Assembly: GCF_029407905.1 (NCBI RefSeq)
Contig: NC_073627.1
Location: 160,461,697 to 160,525,696 of the forward strand
DNA length: 64,000 bases
Origin: Bubalus kerabau
Taxonomy: Eukaryota > Chordata > Mammalia > Artiodactyla > Bovidae
Direction: 5' to 3'
The notes beneath the pieces are model-generated. The model worked only from the letters and a program-made list of their open reading frames with translations, was not told the DNA's origin and made no database searches. Made by a program: the position numbers and the translations under genes. Positions 44,815 to 56,800 of this stretch are shown here, piece after piece (the first letter of the stretch is position 1; each line of letters begins with the position of its first letter).

Positions 44815-45029
44815 GTGCTGTGCTGTGCTTAGTCATTCAGTTGTGTCCGACTCTTTGTGATCCCATGGACTGTAGCCGCCAGGCTCCTCTGTCCATGGGA
44901 ATTCTCCAGGCAAGAATAGTGGAGTGGATTGCCATGCCCTCCTTCATGGGATCTTCCCAACCCAGGAGTCAAACTGGGATCTCCTGCATTGCAGGCAGAT
45001 TCTTTACCACCTGAACTACCAGGAAGTCC
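44815..45029 (-). mobile_element. Bov-tA SINE
   Basis: Antisense: 'gctgtgcttagtcattcagt', 'tgtccgactctttgtgatcc', 'aattctccaggcaagaatag', then the head ctcctgcattgcaggcagat and 'taccacctgaactaccagga'. The order is complete. Confidence 0.92.
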
Positions 45030-45067
45030 AGTTAAGCAGTAGGACTCATTATCATAACTCAGTTCTT

Positions 45068-45090
45068 AAAAAAAAAAAAAAAAAAAAAAA
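45068..45090. repeat. Poly-A run
   Basis: About 22 A in a row lie between two SINEs. A second A run at 45129-45144 lies inside the next SINE head. Assembly length here is unreliable. Confidence 0.85.
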
Positions 45091-45105
45091 GGGCTCAATT
45101 TATGG

Positions 45106-45328
45106 GGCTTTCCAAGAGGCTCAGTGGTTAAAAAAAAAAAAAAATTACTTGCCAATGCAGGAGACATAAGAGACTCGGGTTCAGTCCCTGGATAGGGAAG
45201 AGATCCTGGGGGAGGCCAATGCAACCCATTCCAGTATTCTTTCCTGGAGAATCCCATGGACAGAGGAGACTGATAGGCTACAGTCCATAGAGTCACAGAG
45301 AGTCAGACATGACTGAAGTGACTTAGCA
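45106..45328 (+). mobile_element. Bov-tA SINE with internal A-run
   Basis: The head (ctttccaagaggctcagtgg) is expanded by a run of A replacing 'taaagaatc', followed by 'ttgccaatgcaggagacat' and the body ('ccagtattctttcctggaga', 'gtcagacatgactgaagtga'). It runs directly into another Bov-tA. Confidence 0.88.
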
Positions 45329-45332
45329 TGCA

Positions 45333-45560
45333 CACCAGGTGACTAAGTGATAAAGAATCTGCCTGTCAGTGCAAGAGCCACCAGAAACGTAGATTCAATC
45401 TCTGGGTTGGGAAGATCCCCTAGAGGAAGAAATGGCAAGTCACTCCAATATTCTTGCCTGGAAAATTCCATGGATATAGGAACCTGGTGGGTTGCGGTCC
45501 ATGGGGTTGCAAAGTGCATGGAGTTAGAAAGAGCTGGACATGATTTAGCAACTGAGCATG
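45333..45560 (+). mobile_element. Bov-tA SINE
   Basis: Sense, diverged: 'gtgactaagtgataaagaat', 'gttgggaagatcccctagag', 'ccaatattcttgcctggaaa', 'gttgcggtccatggggttgc'. An extra piece near 45514-45530 (aagtgcatggagttaga) partly duplicates the local text. Confidence 0.85.
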
Positions 45561-45654
45561 TTCAATTTATACAGTAAGAAACTTTTACTACATACACACA
45601 GAATCACATACTTCTTGTTAGGTTCCTTTTTCTCTCCACTTAACTAAGGGAAAG

Positions 45655-46757
45655 AGGAACTGAGAACTTCCAAATGTGTTAACTGGATTTAGAAAAGGCA
45701 GAGGAACTGAAGATCAAATTGCCACCATTTGTTGGATCATACAAAAAGCAAGGGAATTCCAGAAAAACATATACTCTTGCTTCATTGACTATGATAAAGA
45801 TTTTAACAACAAACTGTGGAAAATTCTTAAATAGATGGGGATACCAGACCACCTTAACTGTCTCCTGAAAAACCTGTTTGCAGATAAAGAAGAAACAGTA
45901 GAACAGAACATGGAATAACCGACTAGTTCAAAATTGGGGAAGGAGTATGTCAAGGCTGTATATTGTCACCCTGCTTATTTAACTTATATGCAGAGTACAT
46001 CATGTGACATGCCAGGCTGGATGAAGCACAAGCTGGAATCAAAGATTTCTGGGAGAAATATCAATAACCTCAGATATGCAGATGATACCACTATAATGGC
46101 AGAAAGCAAAGAGGAGCTAAAGAGCCTCTTGATGAAAGTGAGAGAGGAGAGTGAAAAAGCTGGCTTAAAAATCAACATTCAAAAAACTAAGATCATGGCA
46201 TCTGGTCCCATCACTTCATGACAAATAAATGGGGGAAAAGTGGAAAGAGTGACAGATTTTATTTTGGGGGAAGGGGCACCAAAATCACTGCAGATGGTAA
46301 CTGCAGTCACAGAATAAGGCTGTGGTTTTTCCAGTGGTTATGTATGGATGTGAGAGTTGAACCATAAAGAAGGGCTGAGCACTGAAGAATCGATGCTTTC
46401 TAATTGTGGTGCTGAAGATGACTGTGAGAGTCCCTTGGACTGCAAGGAGTTCAAACCAGTCATTCCTAAAGGAAATCAATTCAGAATATTCATTGGAAAG
46501 ACTGACAAATGCTGAAGCTGAAGCTCCAATACTTAGACCATCTGATGTTGAAAGTCAACTCATTGGAAAAGATCCTGATGTTGGGAATGACTGAAGGCAG
46601 AAGAAGAAGGGGGAGACAGAATGAGATGGTTGGATGGCATCACAGACTCAATGGACATGAGTTTGAACTCCAGGAGATAGTGAAGGACAGGGAAGCCTGG
46701 TATGCTGCAGACCATAGGGTCACAAAGAGTAGGACAAGACTTAGCTACTGAACAACA
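45655..46757 (+). mobile_element. BovB LINE, 5'-truncated, old (copy 15)
   Basis: Sense BovB from 'gagaacttccaaatgtgtta' in the RT region to the tail (agctactgaacaacaacaac). The frame 45934-46221 keeps NLRYADDTTIM (YADD intact) and 'SGRNINNLRYA'. Motif A reads IDYDKDFNN, with its second half decayed. A block of about 100 bp is missing around 46300, and many indels break the thumb. Confidence 0.88.
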
Positions 46758-46784
46758 ACAACAATTAACAAATAAAATTGTATA

Positions 46785-47385
46785 TATTGAAGGTATGCAA
46801 CATGAAAACTTGATATACATATATATTGTAGAATGGTTTCCACAGTCAAACTAATTAACATATCCACCAGCTCAAATAGTTACCACTCGGAAAAGGGGGC
46901 AGGGAGAACAGTTTAGAGCTACTCTCTTAGCAAATTTCATATATAATATATTTAACCATCATCACAATACTGTGCATGGTATACATGTATGCATGTTCTG
47001 ATCCCCAGAACTTATTTGTCTTGTAAATGAAGATGTGTGTCCTTTGACCAGATCTCCCCATTTCTCTCATGTCTTAGCCTCTGGTAACTGCCATTCTACT
47101 TTGTACCTCTATAAATTTGTTTTTTTAGCTTCCCTATATAAATGAGTTTATGCATTATCAGTTTTCTCTGTCTGGTTTATTTTACTTAGCATTTCCTTTT
47201 TTTTTATTGAATAATATACCATTGCATATGCATACACATTTTTTTTTATTCATTCATCTGTTGATAGACACAGGTTTTTTCCATATCTTGGCTATAGTAA
47301 ATAATGGTTTAACGAACACAGGAATTCGGATACCTGTGTGAGACCCTGTCATTTTATTTCCTTTGGATATCTACCTAGCTACATA
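46785..47385 (-). mobile_element. L1M-type LINE 3' end
   Basis: The plus strand shows antisense L1 3' UTR and ORF2-end text: 'ttaacatatccaccagctca', 'tctcttagcaaatttcat', 'ttcattcatctgttgataga', 'ccatatcttggctatagtaa' and 'tttcctttggatatctacct'. It is heavily diverged and older than the young L1s in the window. Confidence 0.72.
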
Positions 47386-47551
47386 TTAGGGGGAGGGGCA
47401 ACAAAGCTAGAAAAGAAACGTGAAGAATGATGGGTTCAAACTGTCATGTTGATAGACAAGATCCAAAATAACTTTATTTTTTAAAATTATATGTATTACT
47501 GATGAAACAAGAAACATTTACTCATCAGTTGACAGTGTTGAGCATATAATA

Positions 47552-48571
47552 TATTATCAGATCAGATCAGATCAGTTGCTCAGTCGTGTCCAACTCTTTG
47601 CCACCCCATGAATCGCAGCATGCCAGGCCTCCCTGTCCATCACCAACTCCCGGAGTTCACTCAGACTCACGTCCATTGAGTCAGGGATGCCATCCAGCCA
47701 TCTCATCCTCTGTCGTCCCCTTCTCCTCTTGCCCCCAAACCCTCCCAGCATTGGAGTCTTTTCCAATGAGTCAACTCTTCGCATGAGGTGGCCAAATTAC
47801 TGGAGTTTCAGCTTCAGCATCATTCCTTCCAAAAAAATCCCAGGGCTGATCTCCTTCAGAATGGACTAGTTGGATCTCCTTGCAGTCCAAGGGACTCTCA
47901 AGAGTCTTCTCCAACACCACAGTTCAAAAGGATCAATTCTTCGGCGCTCAGCTTTCTTCACAGTCCAACTCTCACATTCATACATGACCACTGGAAAAAC
48001 TGTAGCCTTGACTAGACGGACCTTTGTTGGCAAAATAATGTCTCTGCTTTTGAATATGCTATCTAGGTTGGCCATAACTTTCCTTCCAAGGAGTAAGCGT
48101 CTTTTAATTTCATGGCTGCAGTCACCCTCTGTAGTGATTTTGGAACCCAGAAAAATAAAGTCTGACACTGTTTCCACTGTTTCCCCATCTATTTCCCATA
48201 AGTGGTGGGACCGGATGCCATGATCTTGGTTTTCTGTTGAGCTTTAAGCCAGATTTTTCACTCTCCACTTTCACTTTCATCAAGAGGCTTTTGAGTTCCT
48301 CTTCACTTTCTGCCATAAGGGTGGTGTCATCTGCATATCTGAGGTTATTGATATTTCTCCAGCAATCTTGATTCCAGCTTGTTTCTTCCAGTCCAGCGTT
48401 TCTCATGATGTACTCTGCATATAAGTTAAACAAACAGGGTGACAATATACAGCCTTGACGTACTCCTTTTCCTATTTGGAACCAGTGTGTTGTTCCATGT
48501 TCAGTTCTAACTGTTGCTTCCTGACCTGCATACAAATTTCTCAAGAGGCAGATCAGGTGGTCTGATATTCC
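47552..48571 (-). mobile_element. BovB LINE, 5'-truncated (copy 16)
   Basis: The antisense tail of atcag units is followed by 1.0 kb of BovB. The flanks catataata (47543-47551) and catatgata (48572-48580) match at 8 of 9 positions, a likely target duplication. Minus-strand frames 47866-48177 and 48122-48574 hold the palm, with GVRQGCILSPCLFN and NLRYADDTTLM. The overlap of the two frames marks a frameshift near 48150. It looks like one of the youngest copies. Confidence 0.93.
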
Positions 48572-48576
48572 CATAT

Positions 48577-49152
48577 GATAGACACTAGAGATATAAAAAT
48601 ATATGTTCTATATGCTTTTAATGAAGCATACAGCCTATATTTTAAATTGTATAGTACAATCAATATATTAAATAAAAAGAATACACATTATTATGTAACA
48701 AGTATGGATACGTGTGTAAAAACTCATACCTGCGAGAAATATATCAATTTCTATTCTAGGATTGGAAAAACAATACATGTGTATTTCTTTCTAGCCTGGA
48801 AAATTCTTCTTGTGTTTTTACTAGTTATTTCTGTGTCCCTGATTAATCTTTATTTTCCCTACACCCTTTAACCTCCTCTATTTTTTTTTTTTGTTTATTG
48901 TTGTTGTTTGCTTATTTTTTTTTTTGTCAGTTTGATCTTCTGGAAATTAAATAATACTAATGGATTACAGAACTGCTAGCTACTCACACTTACCCTCTCC
49001 CCAAAGGCATTGAAGACAAAGCCAGCATTTGTTTAAACAAGGGAAGGGGAACCTGAAAGAGGAGAGTGTTGGGATTAAAGAGTGTATAAAAGGAGAGGAA
49101 ATATGTTTATATCGTCAGGGATCCTAGGAAGTATTTCTTGTTTATGCCACCT
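48577..49152. other. AT-rich intergenic DNA
   Basis: No gene. T-rich runs are at 48880-48925. Confidence 0.5.
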
Positions 49153-49537
49153 TGAGAATTGATGCTTTTGAACTGTGGTGTTGGAGAAGACTCTTGAAAG
49201 TCCCTTGGACTGCAAGGAGATCCAACCAGTGAGTGCATCCTAAAGGATATCAGTCCTGGGTGTTCATTGGAAGGACTGATGTTGAAGCTAAAACTCCAAT
49301 ACTTAGCGCACCTAATGCAAAGAGCTGACTCACTTGAAAAGACCCTGATGCTGGGAAAGATTGAGGGCGGGAGGAGAAGGGGACGACAGAGGATAAGGTG
49401 GTTGGATGGCATCACCGACTCGATGGACATGGGTTTGGGTGAATTCCAGGAGTTGGTGATGGACAGGGAGGCCTGGCATGCTGCGGTTCATGGGGTTGCA
49501 AAGAGTTGGACACGACTAAGTGACTGAACTGAACTGA
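49153..49537 (+). mobile_element. BovB LINE 3' fragment (copy 17)
   Basis: 385 bp of sense BovB end, from 'ttgagaattgatgcttttga' to the ctgaa tail. The frame 49267-49527 holds the C-terminal basic segment (KIEGGRRRGRQRIRWLDG). Confidence 0.9.
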
Positions 49538-51589
49538 GTCCTCCAAGAAAATGCCATCCTATAATATATTTTCTTAATATGGAAGCACAATATGTCAATG
49601 TGTCATTAGTAATTAGGGACAGCAATCCTTGTAATTAGTTGAAGATTGCAAACCCTAAATCACGAGTAATTTTATGCCATTACTTTAATATGGTGACTTG
49701 AGTTTTTGTTGTTGTTTGTTTGCTTTGCACAGGGACTGTATAACAACAACATTTACTTTTAAGCTGTATAATTTTACATAACTATTATTACATAGAGTTA
49801 CTATCACATAAAGTTTCAAATAAGAGGCATAAAATAAAGAACCCTTCCCTCCTCTCTCTGGAACACCAAGATTACGTACACCACTAAACGTTCCTTTACT
49901 GTCAGGTCAACTGGAAACTGCTCTGAGCAGATGAAAAAGCCCAAGCATTCCTCTGGTCCTACCTGCTTAATGACCTCCACTCTTCTCTTCAGCATCAGCC
50001 TGGGCCATATATGGGTCTAGGTGCTGGAGGTTACTAGCAGCCCTATGTCTCCTCTGAGCACAGGATCCTTTTTTCTTTCCCAAAAAGGGCTCTGTGTGGG
50101 AGGGCATATGGAGGAGGTGACATTAAAACTGCAAGGTGTACTTGTCCTCTGAGATGTTGTGATGCTGTGATGTTCTCTAGATAAGAACTAACCCATAGGG
50201 AAAGAAACTACTCTTGGTTACATATTGAATTAGGGAATTAATTTTGATTCACACTAAAGCAATCAATCTCCCAGTCCTCAGCTGTAATTAATTTAAAATG
50301 TGTTATGTGCTGCAAAAAGAGAGAGAGAAATTCTGTAACAAAAAAATTTTTTAGCAAGTTGTCAAATCAGAAATATTAAATAAAAAAGCATAACAATTCA
50401 GCCATCTTTTTTCAAAACCACTGGTACATTTTATAGTGTATATGAATTTCCATTTTTTATATCTCATTTATACTAATCAGAAAATATCAACTTTGGTAGA
50501 TTTTAATTTTAATACTACTCTAAAACTACTCTAGAATCCATTAATATTTAAATCATTATAACTATCGACAGTTTTATTATGCAATTGAAATTTGAAATCA
50601 TTTGAAAATATCCTCCCTATCCTACCCTGTATAATGTTGATATATTTAGTGGTGCTCATGAATATAAGATTTTCCTAATATTTAAAAACTCTGTATGTCA
50701 TGTACAGCATATTTATTTAAAAATCCTCTTTAGAAGTATAAAAATATGCATACCAAAAATTCTAGTAAAATATACTTCTACTTACATGAAATCATTTCTA
50801 GTAATTATATTCAAAACACAACTAACCACCAAAATGTTTTGTCTCAATATTAATTCAATAAATCTGCTTCCATGATGCTCTTGCAGGTAATTAGATCCCA
50901 CCATCGAGTAAGCTTTAGTAAGGAATGTATATTCTGTGAAACTCAAAGGTTCCCTTTCCTTTTATCAAGGATGATGTTGTACTAACCAGCCTAGCTAGCT
51001 CTCTGTTCTTAGATTCAAAAATTTCTGAATATGGTATCATTTGCATAGTCTTGAAATATACAGCATTAGACTCAACTCAGAGAGTGAGAACAGACCATTC
51101 CTCATCAAGACTTTACTGAACCCTGAGTTCAAGTACTGAATATACATGTATCAAGTCAGCTGTCTTGCTGGTCCTACCAGAATCTTGGTCTGGTTTTGTT
51201 AATTGATTTATTTCTTTTGATGCTTTCTGCACTTCTAGTAACTGACTCCTCCAATCAGAATGCTTTCTCCATACACTCGGGAATGCACTGGCAATTTGCT
51301 CTCAGTAGGAATTCTGGGATCTGGAATCCAACCTCAGTTCTAGTCCAAGGCCCATATTGTCATGTCTCCCTGGAATCAGCACTGAGGATGTCAGTAGACC
51401 AGATTTCCTCTAGGTTTTATTGATACCTCCTCCTAGCCCTTCACTGAGACCTTTTAAGATTGCATTTTCTCCACTGCACTTCACTAACAAAATCTTAGAT
51501 TACTTTCTTCCACCATGTTTGACAGGACTTAAGTTATCCTTCTTCCTCTCGACTCATCTTTTCTAACCTGAATTCCGCATAACTGTCAA
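49538..51589. other. Unique intergenic DNA
   Basis: About 2 kb without a gene or recognisable young repeat. The frame 51196-51423 is not supported. Confidence 0.5.
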
Positions 51590-51830
51590 AATGCAAAATG
51601 ACTGTCAAAATGATCTTTTTAACTAACAAATCTGACCTTGTCAAATCTTTAAAATCCTTTGACATCTCTTATTTTTTCAAACAAATACTAATTTGCTGAT
51701 ATGACAAATATCCTACTGAAAGAGCTGTACCCGACCTCCTTTTTCCTTATAACCTGCTACTATCTTCCCACACTTTACTATTCAGAAATTCCAAACTTCC
51801 TGCATGGAGCACTCGACTGTATCTTGTAGT
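51590..51830 (+). mobile_element. L2 LINE relic (tentative)
   Basis: The words 'taactaacaaatctgacctt', 'taaaatcctttgacatctct' and 'ccttataacctgctactatc' follow the L2 3' region in sense. Ancient and diverged. Confidence 0.42.
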
Positions 51831-52364
51831 ATGATTGCATCTTGTGGTATGCCCACAGGTCAGGCTCCTGTGGGCTCCTACTGACTCTCAAGAGCTGACT
51901 GTTAAACATTCAGAAAGGTTGCCAATAACTATTAAATAATTTGACATCTTGAAATTAGCCATAGTGGAAGTATACACTATGGGAATAGCAAATGTCACAC
52001 ATCAGAGATTTTTCCCTCTCAGAGAAGCAGATGCCCAGCACTAAAAGCAGTTCATGTATGTCAGGTGTTAAAAATCCTAAAGGTTGCATATATTTCCATG
52101 CTTTCCACTTGGAAGGAGCAAAGAGTGGAGATAAAATGGATGGCAGAGACAAGGCTGCAATCCTGTCTCCATTCACACTAATTCTTTCTTAGTGTGTACA
52201 GAAATGCCTAGTCGAGGTACTGAGATGGAAAAACTTTATACCATAGATAAAAATAACCACTGTAATAGCAACAATGCCAATAAAAATCCTTTATGTTTAG
52301 TTATTTACATATATATTTTAATGTAAATTATTTTGTTGCTGTGTGAAATTTTAATTTCTTTAAC
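51831..52364. other. Unique intergenic DNA
   Basis: No supported gene or repeat. Two opposing short frames around 51955-52192 are chance. Confidence 0.45.
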
Positions 52365-52371
52365 ACAATGT

Positions 52372-53147
52372 TCAGTTCAGTTCAGTTCAGTCACTCAGTC
52401 GTGTCCGACTCTTTGCAACCCCATGAATCGCAGCACGCCAGGCCTCCCTGTCCATCACCAACTCCCAGAGTTCACTCAGACTCACGTCCATCGAGTCAGT
52501 GATGCCATCCAGCCATCTCATCCTCTGTCGTGCCCTTCTCCTCCTGCCCCCAAAACCTCCCAGCATGAGAGTCTTTTCCAATGAGTCAACTCTTCGCATG
52601 AGGTGGCCAAAGTACTGGAGTTACAGCTTTACCATCATTCCTTCCAAAGAAATCCCAGGACTGACCTCCTTCAGAATGGACTGGTTGGATCTCCTTGTAG
52701 TCCAAGGGACTCTCAAGAGTCCTCTCCAACACCACAGTTCAAAAGCATCAATTCTTTGGTACTCAGCTTTCTTTATAGTCCAACTCTCACATCCATACAT
52801 GACCACTGGAAAAACCATAGCCTTGACTAGATGGACCTTTATTGGCAAAGTAATGTCTCTGCTTTTGAATACACTATCTAGGTTGGTCATAACTTTTCTT
52901 CCAAAGAGTAAGCGTCTTTTAATCTCATGGCTGCAGTCACCATCTGCAGTGATTTTGGAGTCCCAAAAAATAGAGTCTGACACTGTTCCCACTGTTTCCC
53001 CATCTATTTCCCATGAAGTGATGGGACCAGATGCCATGATCTTAGTATTTTGACTATTGATTTTTAAGCCAGCTTTTTCACTCTCCTCTTTCACCTTCAT
53101 CAAGAGGCCTTTTAGTTCCTCTTCACTTTCTGCCATAAGGGTGGTGT
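52372..53147 (-). mobile_element. BovB LINE, 5'-truncated, with target duplication (copy 18)
   Basis: The antisense tail has four ttcag units (52372-52390). The 7-mer acaatgt occurs at 52365-52371 and 53148-53154. The minus-strand frame 52621-53151 (176 codons) covers the region after YADD: 'ESEEELKGLLMKVKEESEK', 'SRDITLPIKVHLVKAMVFP' and 'EVSPGISLEGMMVK'. The catalytic motifs lie beyond the truncation. Little decay, so fairly young. Confidence 0.94.
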
Positions 53148-53329
53148 ACAATGTAGCCTTTATTAATATTTAATAACTACAATCTAGCCTGTATTAAATA
53201 TTTCTAAATAAGATAATTGATTTTTGATTTGTACTTCACACTATGATACTTACACAATATAGTATTCAAAATGATACTCTTACTTTACACATCATTGATT
53301 AAACCCATAGTGAGTAAGATTAAAACATA

Positions 53330-53376
53330 AAACTAATACAGTTATGTAAAGTTTAAAAATAAAATAAAATTAAAAA
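53330..53376 (+). mobile_element. 47-bp L1 tail insertion with 8-bp target duplication
   Basis: The sequence aactaatacagttatgtaaa, then gtttaaaaataaaataaaat and an A tail, is the very end of the young bovine L1. The 8-mer aaaacata is at 53322-53329 and 53377-53384. The exact edges are blurred because the duplication is A-rich. Confidence 0.72.
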
Positions 53377-53384
53377 AAAACATA

Positions 53385-54474
53385 ATTGATAATTCTTTCA
53401 GTTTTAAAGACTCACACTTCTTGTGTTTCACATAGGAACTTCCAGATCCCTATTACATATGATATAAATCCCATCCAAAATATACTTATATATTGACTGT
53501 CCACTGATCTCTCAGTGGTTTTAAATTTATGATTGTTTTACTGAGGCAGTTGATCTGAAATTATTTTTTTAATCCTCCTGTTAGGTGCAAAGGTTTGAAT
53601 CAAGAGATTTTCTCCACTAGAGTAAATTACTGATGAAAATATGTTTGCAAAACACAACATATCTTTGATGTAGAAGGATTTCAGTATTCTAGTATAGGGT
53701 AGGTACATTATAGAGACACCTGAATTTCAGACCTAAAGAAAAATTTTAATAATGAGTTTTGACTGCTTAATTGGAGAAACATTCTGAGTTTCAATAGTAC
53801 ATGTTTCAACTTTATGCTGTATTTAGCAAAACAATATTATCCCTCACTAAATTTTTATCTGATAAACAGTTCCAGGAAAAAGGCTTATGACCTCTAAGCT
53901 TTTACCTTTTGTTTTTATCGAGAGTGTAAGTTATATGAAATACTTGTACTGGCCTATTAGCTTAATGATGAGTGATAAATAAAAGGGAGAAATGAGGTGA
54001 TAACTAAGGAAAAAATCCAAGTCTTTCAATTTTGTGTGTGCGTGCATGTGATGAAGATAAAATATCTATAGCTTATCCTTGAGAACCCCTGTACTGACCT
54101 AAAGTCCATGTAGATTCCATGCATTGCATAGATTTTTAATCTTTCCAAGGAATATAAATCTAATTTTTATTGTACTCTCCAAGATTATGATAGGTATCCA
54201 AGTGATTTCTGTCATCTGGTAACATAACATGCCATGAATGACAATAGAAATACATCACAACTTTGCTGTACATGTGTTTGCAGATATGAATGAACATCCA
54301 TGCATTGACCCCAGCGTACTATTTTGTCCTTCCAGAAAGTCAGTTTTTGAGAAAAAGGGACTTGATGGCTATCAGGACACAGTGCCCCTTTGACCACCAA
54401 TATTTTACAGATCCTAATTTATCCTTCCTGCCTGATTTCCTTGTGACCCTTCATAAAGTCATCCATTTGATTGA
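53385..54474. other. Unique intergenic DNA
   Basis: About 1.1 kb, AT-rich, with no gene or assigned repeat. Confidence 0.5.
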
Positions 54475-54605
54475 CTTGGAATTCATTAATCAAATAAATG
54501 TTAAACACTTATGATATACTAGGCATTCATCTAGGTACTAGGAATTTAGACAAAAATCCCTGCCTTCAAGGAGTTTATATTTTACTGGAAGAAATACATT
54601 GAAAC
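54475..54605. mobile_element. Ancient L2/MIR-like relic
   Basis: The text 'actaggcattcatctaggta' and 'acaaaaatccctgccttcaa', then 'ggagtttatattttactgga', is a common ancient mammalian repeat pattern. A similar run is at 60690-60880. I cannot assign the exact family. Confidence 0.4.
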
Positions 54606-54751
54606 TAATTATTAAGTGGGTGACAGAAAGGATCATTATTTAAGATTTGTTAGGCAACAGCTTCTCTGGAATGCTTTCCATCCCAGGTTATGTTCTGTTT
54701 CATTTACAGGCACTCCAAGAGGATCCCATCTGGGAGTGGAAAATTGTTCCA

Positions 54752-56008
54752 GACGTTGGAATACTAGACCACTTTACCTGCATCCTGAGAAATCTGTATG
54801 CAGGTCAAGAGGCAACAGACTACAGACTGGTTTCAAGTCAGGAAAGGAGTATGTCAAGGCTGTATATTGTCACCCTGCTTATTTAACTTATATCCAGAGT
54901 TTCCCTTCAGCGCAGTCGCTCAGTCATGTCCGACTCTTTGTAACCTCATGGACTGCAGCACTCCAGGCCTCCCTGTCTACCACCAACTCCCAGAGTTTAC
55001 CCAAACTCATGTCCATTGAGTGGGTGATGCCATCCAACTAACTCATCCTCTGTCATCCCCTTCTCCTCCTGCCTTCAATATTTCCCAGCAACTGACTTTC
55101 AAATGAGTCAGTTCTTTGCATCAGGTGGCCAAAGTATTAGAGTTTCAGCTTCAGAGTACATCTTGCAAAATGCCAGACTAGATGAAGCACAAGCTGGAAT
55201 CAAGATTGTTGGGAGTAATATCAATAACCTCAGATATGCAGATGACACCACCCTTATGGTAGAAAGCAAAGAAGTACTAAAGAGCCTCTTGATCAAAGCA
55301 AAAGAAGAGAGTGAAAAAGTTGGCTTAAAACTCAACATTCAGAAAACGAAGATCATGGCATCCAGTCTCATCACGTCATGGCAAATAGATGGAGAAGCAA
55401 TGGAAACAGTGACATTTTATTTTCTTGAGCTCCAAAATCACTGCAGATGGTGACTGCAACCATGAAATCAAAAGACACTTGTTCTTTGAAAGAAAAGCTA
55501 TGACCAACTTAGACAACATATTAGAAAGCAGAGACATTACTTTGCCAACAAAGGTTCATCTAGTCAAAGCTATGGTTTTTCCTGTAGTCATGTATGGATG
55601 TGAGAGTTGGACTATAAAGATAGGTGAGCCCTGAAGAACTGATGCTTTTGAAGTGTGGTCTTGGGGGAGGCTCTTGAGAGTCCCCTGGACTGCAAGGAGA
55701 TCAAACCTGTCAATGCTAAAGGAAATCAGTCCTGAATATTCATGGAAGGATTGATGCTGAAGCTGAAACTCCAATACTTTGCCCATCTGATGCAAAGAAG
55801 TGACTCATTGGAAAAGACCCTGGTGCTGGAAAAGATTGAAGGCAGGAGGAGAAGAGCATGACAGAGGATGAGATGATTGGATTGCATCACTGACTTGATG
55901 GACATGAGTTTGAGCAAACTCTGGGGGTTGGTGATGGACAGGGAAGCCTGACGTGCTGCAATCCATGGGGCCACATGGATTGGACTTGACTGAGTGAACT
56001 GAACTGAA
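54752..56008 (+). mobile_element. BovB LINE split by antisense BovB (copy 19)
   Basis: Sense BovB from 'gttggaatactagaccactt' to 'gtgaactgaactgaacc'. It is interrupted at 54901-55152, and after the insert it resumes in register at 'agagtacatcttgcaaaatg'. The frame 55103-55453 has NLRYADDTTLM (YADD intact). Later frames 55425-55634 keep 'SRDITLPTKVHLVKAMVFP'. Frameshifts near 55420 and a stop at 55632 break it. It is moderately old. Confidence 0.9.
54901..55152 (-). mobile_element. BovB LINE 3' fragment inside copy 19 (copy 20)
   Basis: About 250 bp of antisense BovB end ('gcgcagtcgctcagtcatgt' to 'ggagtttcagcttc'-type text). The word cagagt is at both junctions (54895-54900 and 55151-55156). 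It is a second case of one BovB landing in another. Confidence 0.85.
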
Positions 56009-56252
56009 CCAGAGGATCCCATGCTTCCCGCAATTCAAGCAGCAGCTCCACATTGTATCAGATCTATTTGTATTTCTCTCTGACAGTAGACTCCAAGTAG
56101 TTAGGGACCATATTTTCTCCATTCGTTTAAAAAGTGACTAGTCAAATTCCTGGGTCATGGAGTATATGGTTTAAAAAACTGCAATTAATTGAGCCCTTTG
56201 CTTTTTTAGAGTATTGTTCTAAGCCCTTTCCATGTAAAACTGGTTTTCTTTT
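56009..56252. other. Unique intergenic DNA
   Basis: Short stretch with nothing assigned. Confidence 0.4.
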
Positions 56253-56800
56253 CTTACATAACAAATTACCATAAGCTTGTCATCTCATAGTTTCTATAGA
56301 TCAGAAATCTGAGCATACCTTAAGTGGGATTCCCTGTTGAAAAAGTCTCACAAGGCTGTAGTCAAAGTTTGTTTGTATGTGGAGATCTCGCTAGGAAAGA
56401 ATCTGCTTCCGAGCTCACTTAGTTAGCTGGCAATAGTAGTTTTCTGTAGTTGCACGACTAAGGACTCTGGCTTCTAAATGGCTGTGAGTAAAAGCTGTCC
56501 TCAGTTCCTGGAGGCCTCCGTAGGTTCTTACTATGTGACTTCAAATGCAGTTCACAATATCGTGGTTTGCTTCTTTAAGGTCACAAAGTGATTCTCTTTA
56601 CAATCTAGTAAGACAGAGTCCTCTTTAAGGAAATGTAATCATGGGAGTGACATTCCATTGTCCTTACCATATTCTCTGGCTGAGGAACATGTCAGAGATT
56701 CTACACATACTCAAGGTGCAGGGATTTCATAAAGGTATGATTCTTTGGGAGCTGCTTTAGAATGTACTTGCCATACCATGATTTCTCTCCTTTAACCTTC
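56253..56800. mobile_element. Ancient LTR relic, MLT1-like (tentative)
   Basis: The phrases 'tacataacaaattaccataa', 'atagatcagaaatctgagca', 'aagaatctgcttccgagctc' and 'ctcagttcctggaggcctcc', in that order, resemble ERVL-MaLR (MLT1) LTRs. It is very old and non-coding. I am not sure of the family or the edges. Confidence 0.42.
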
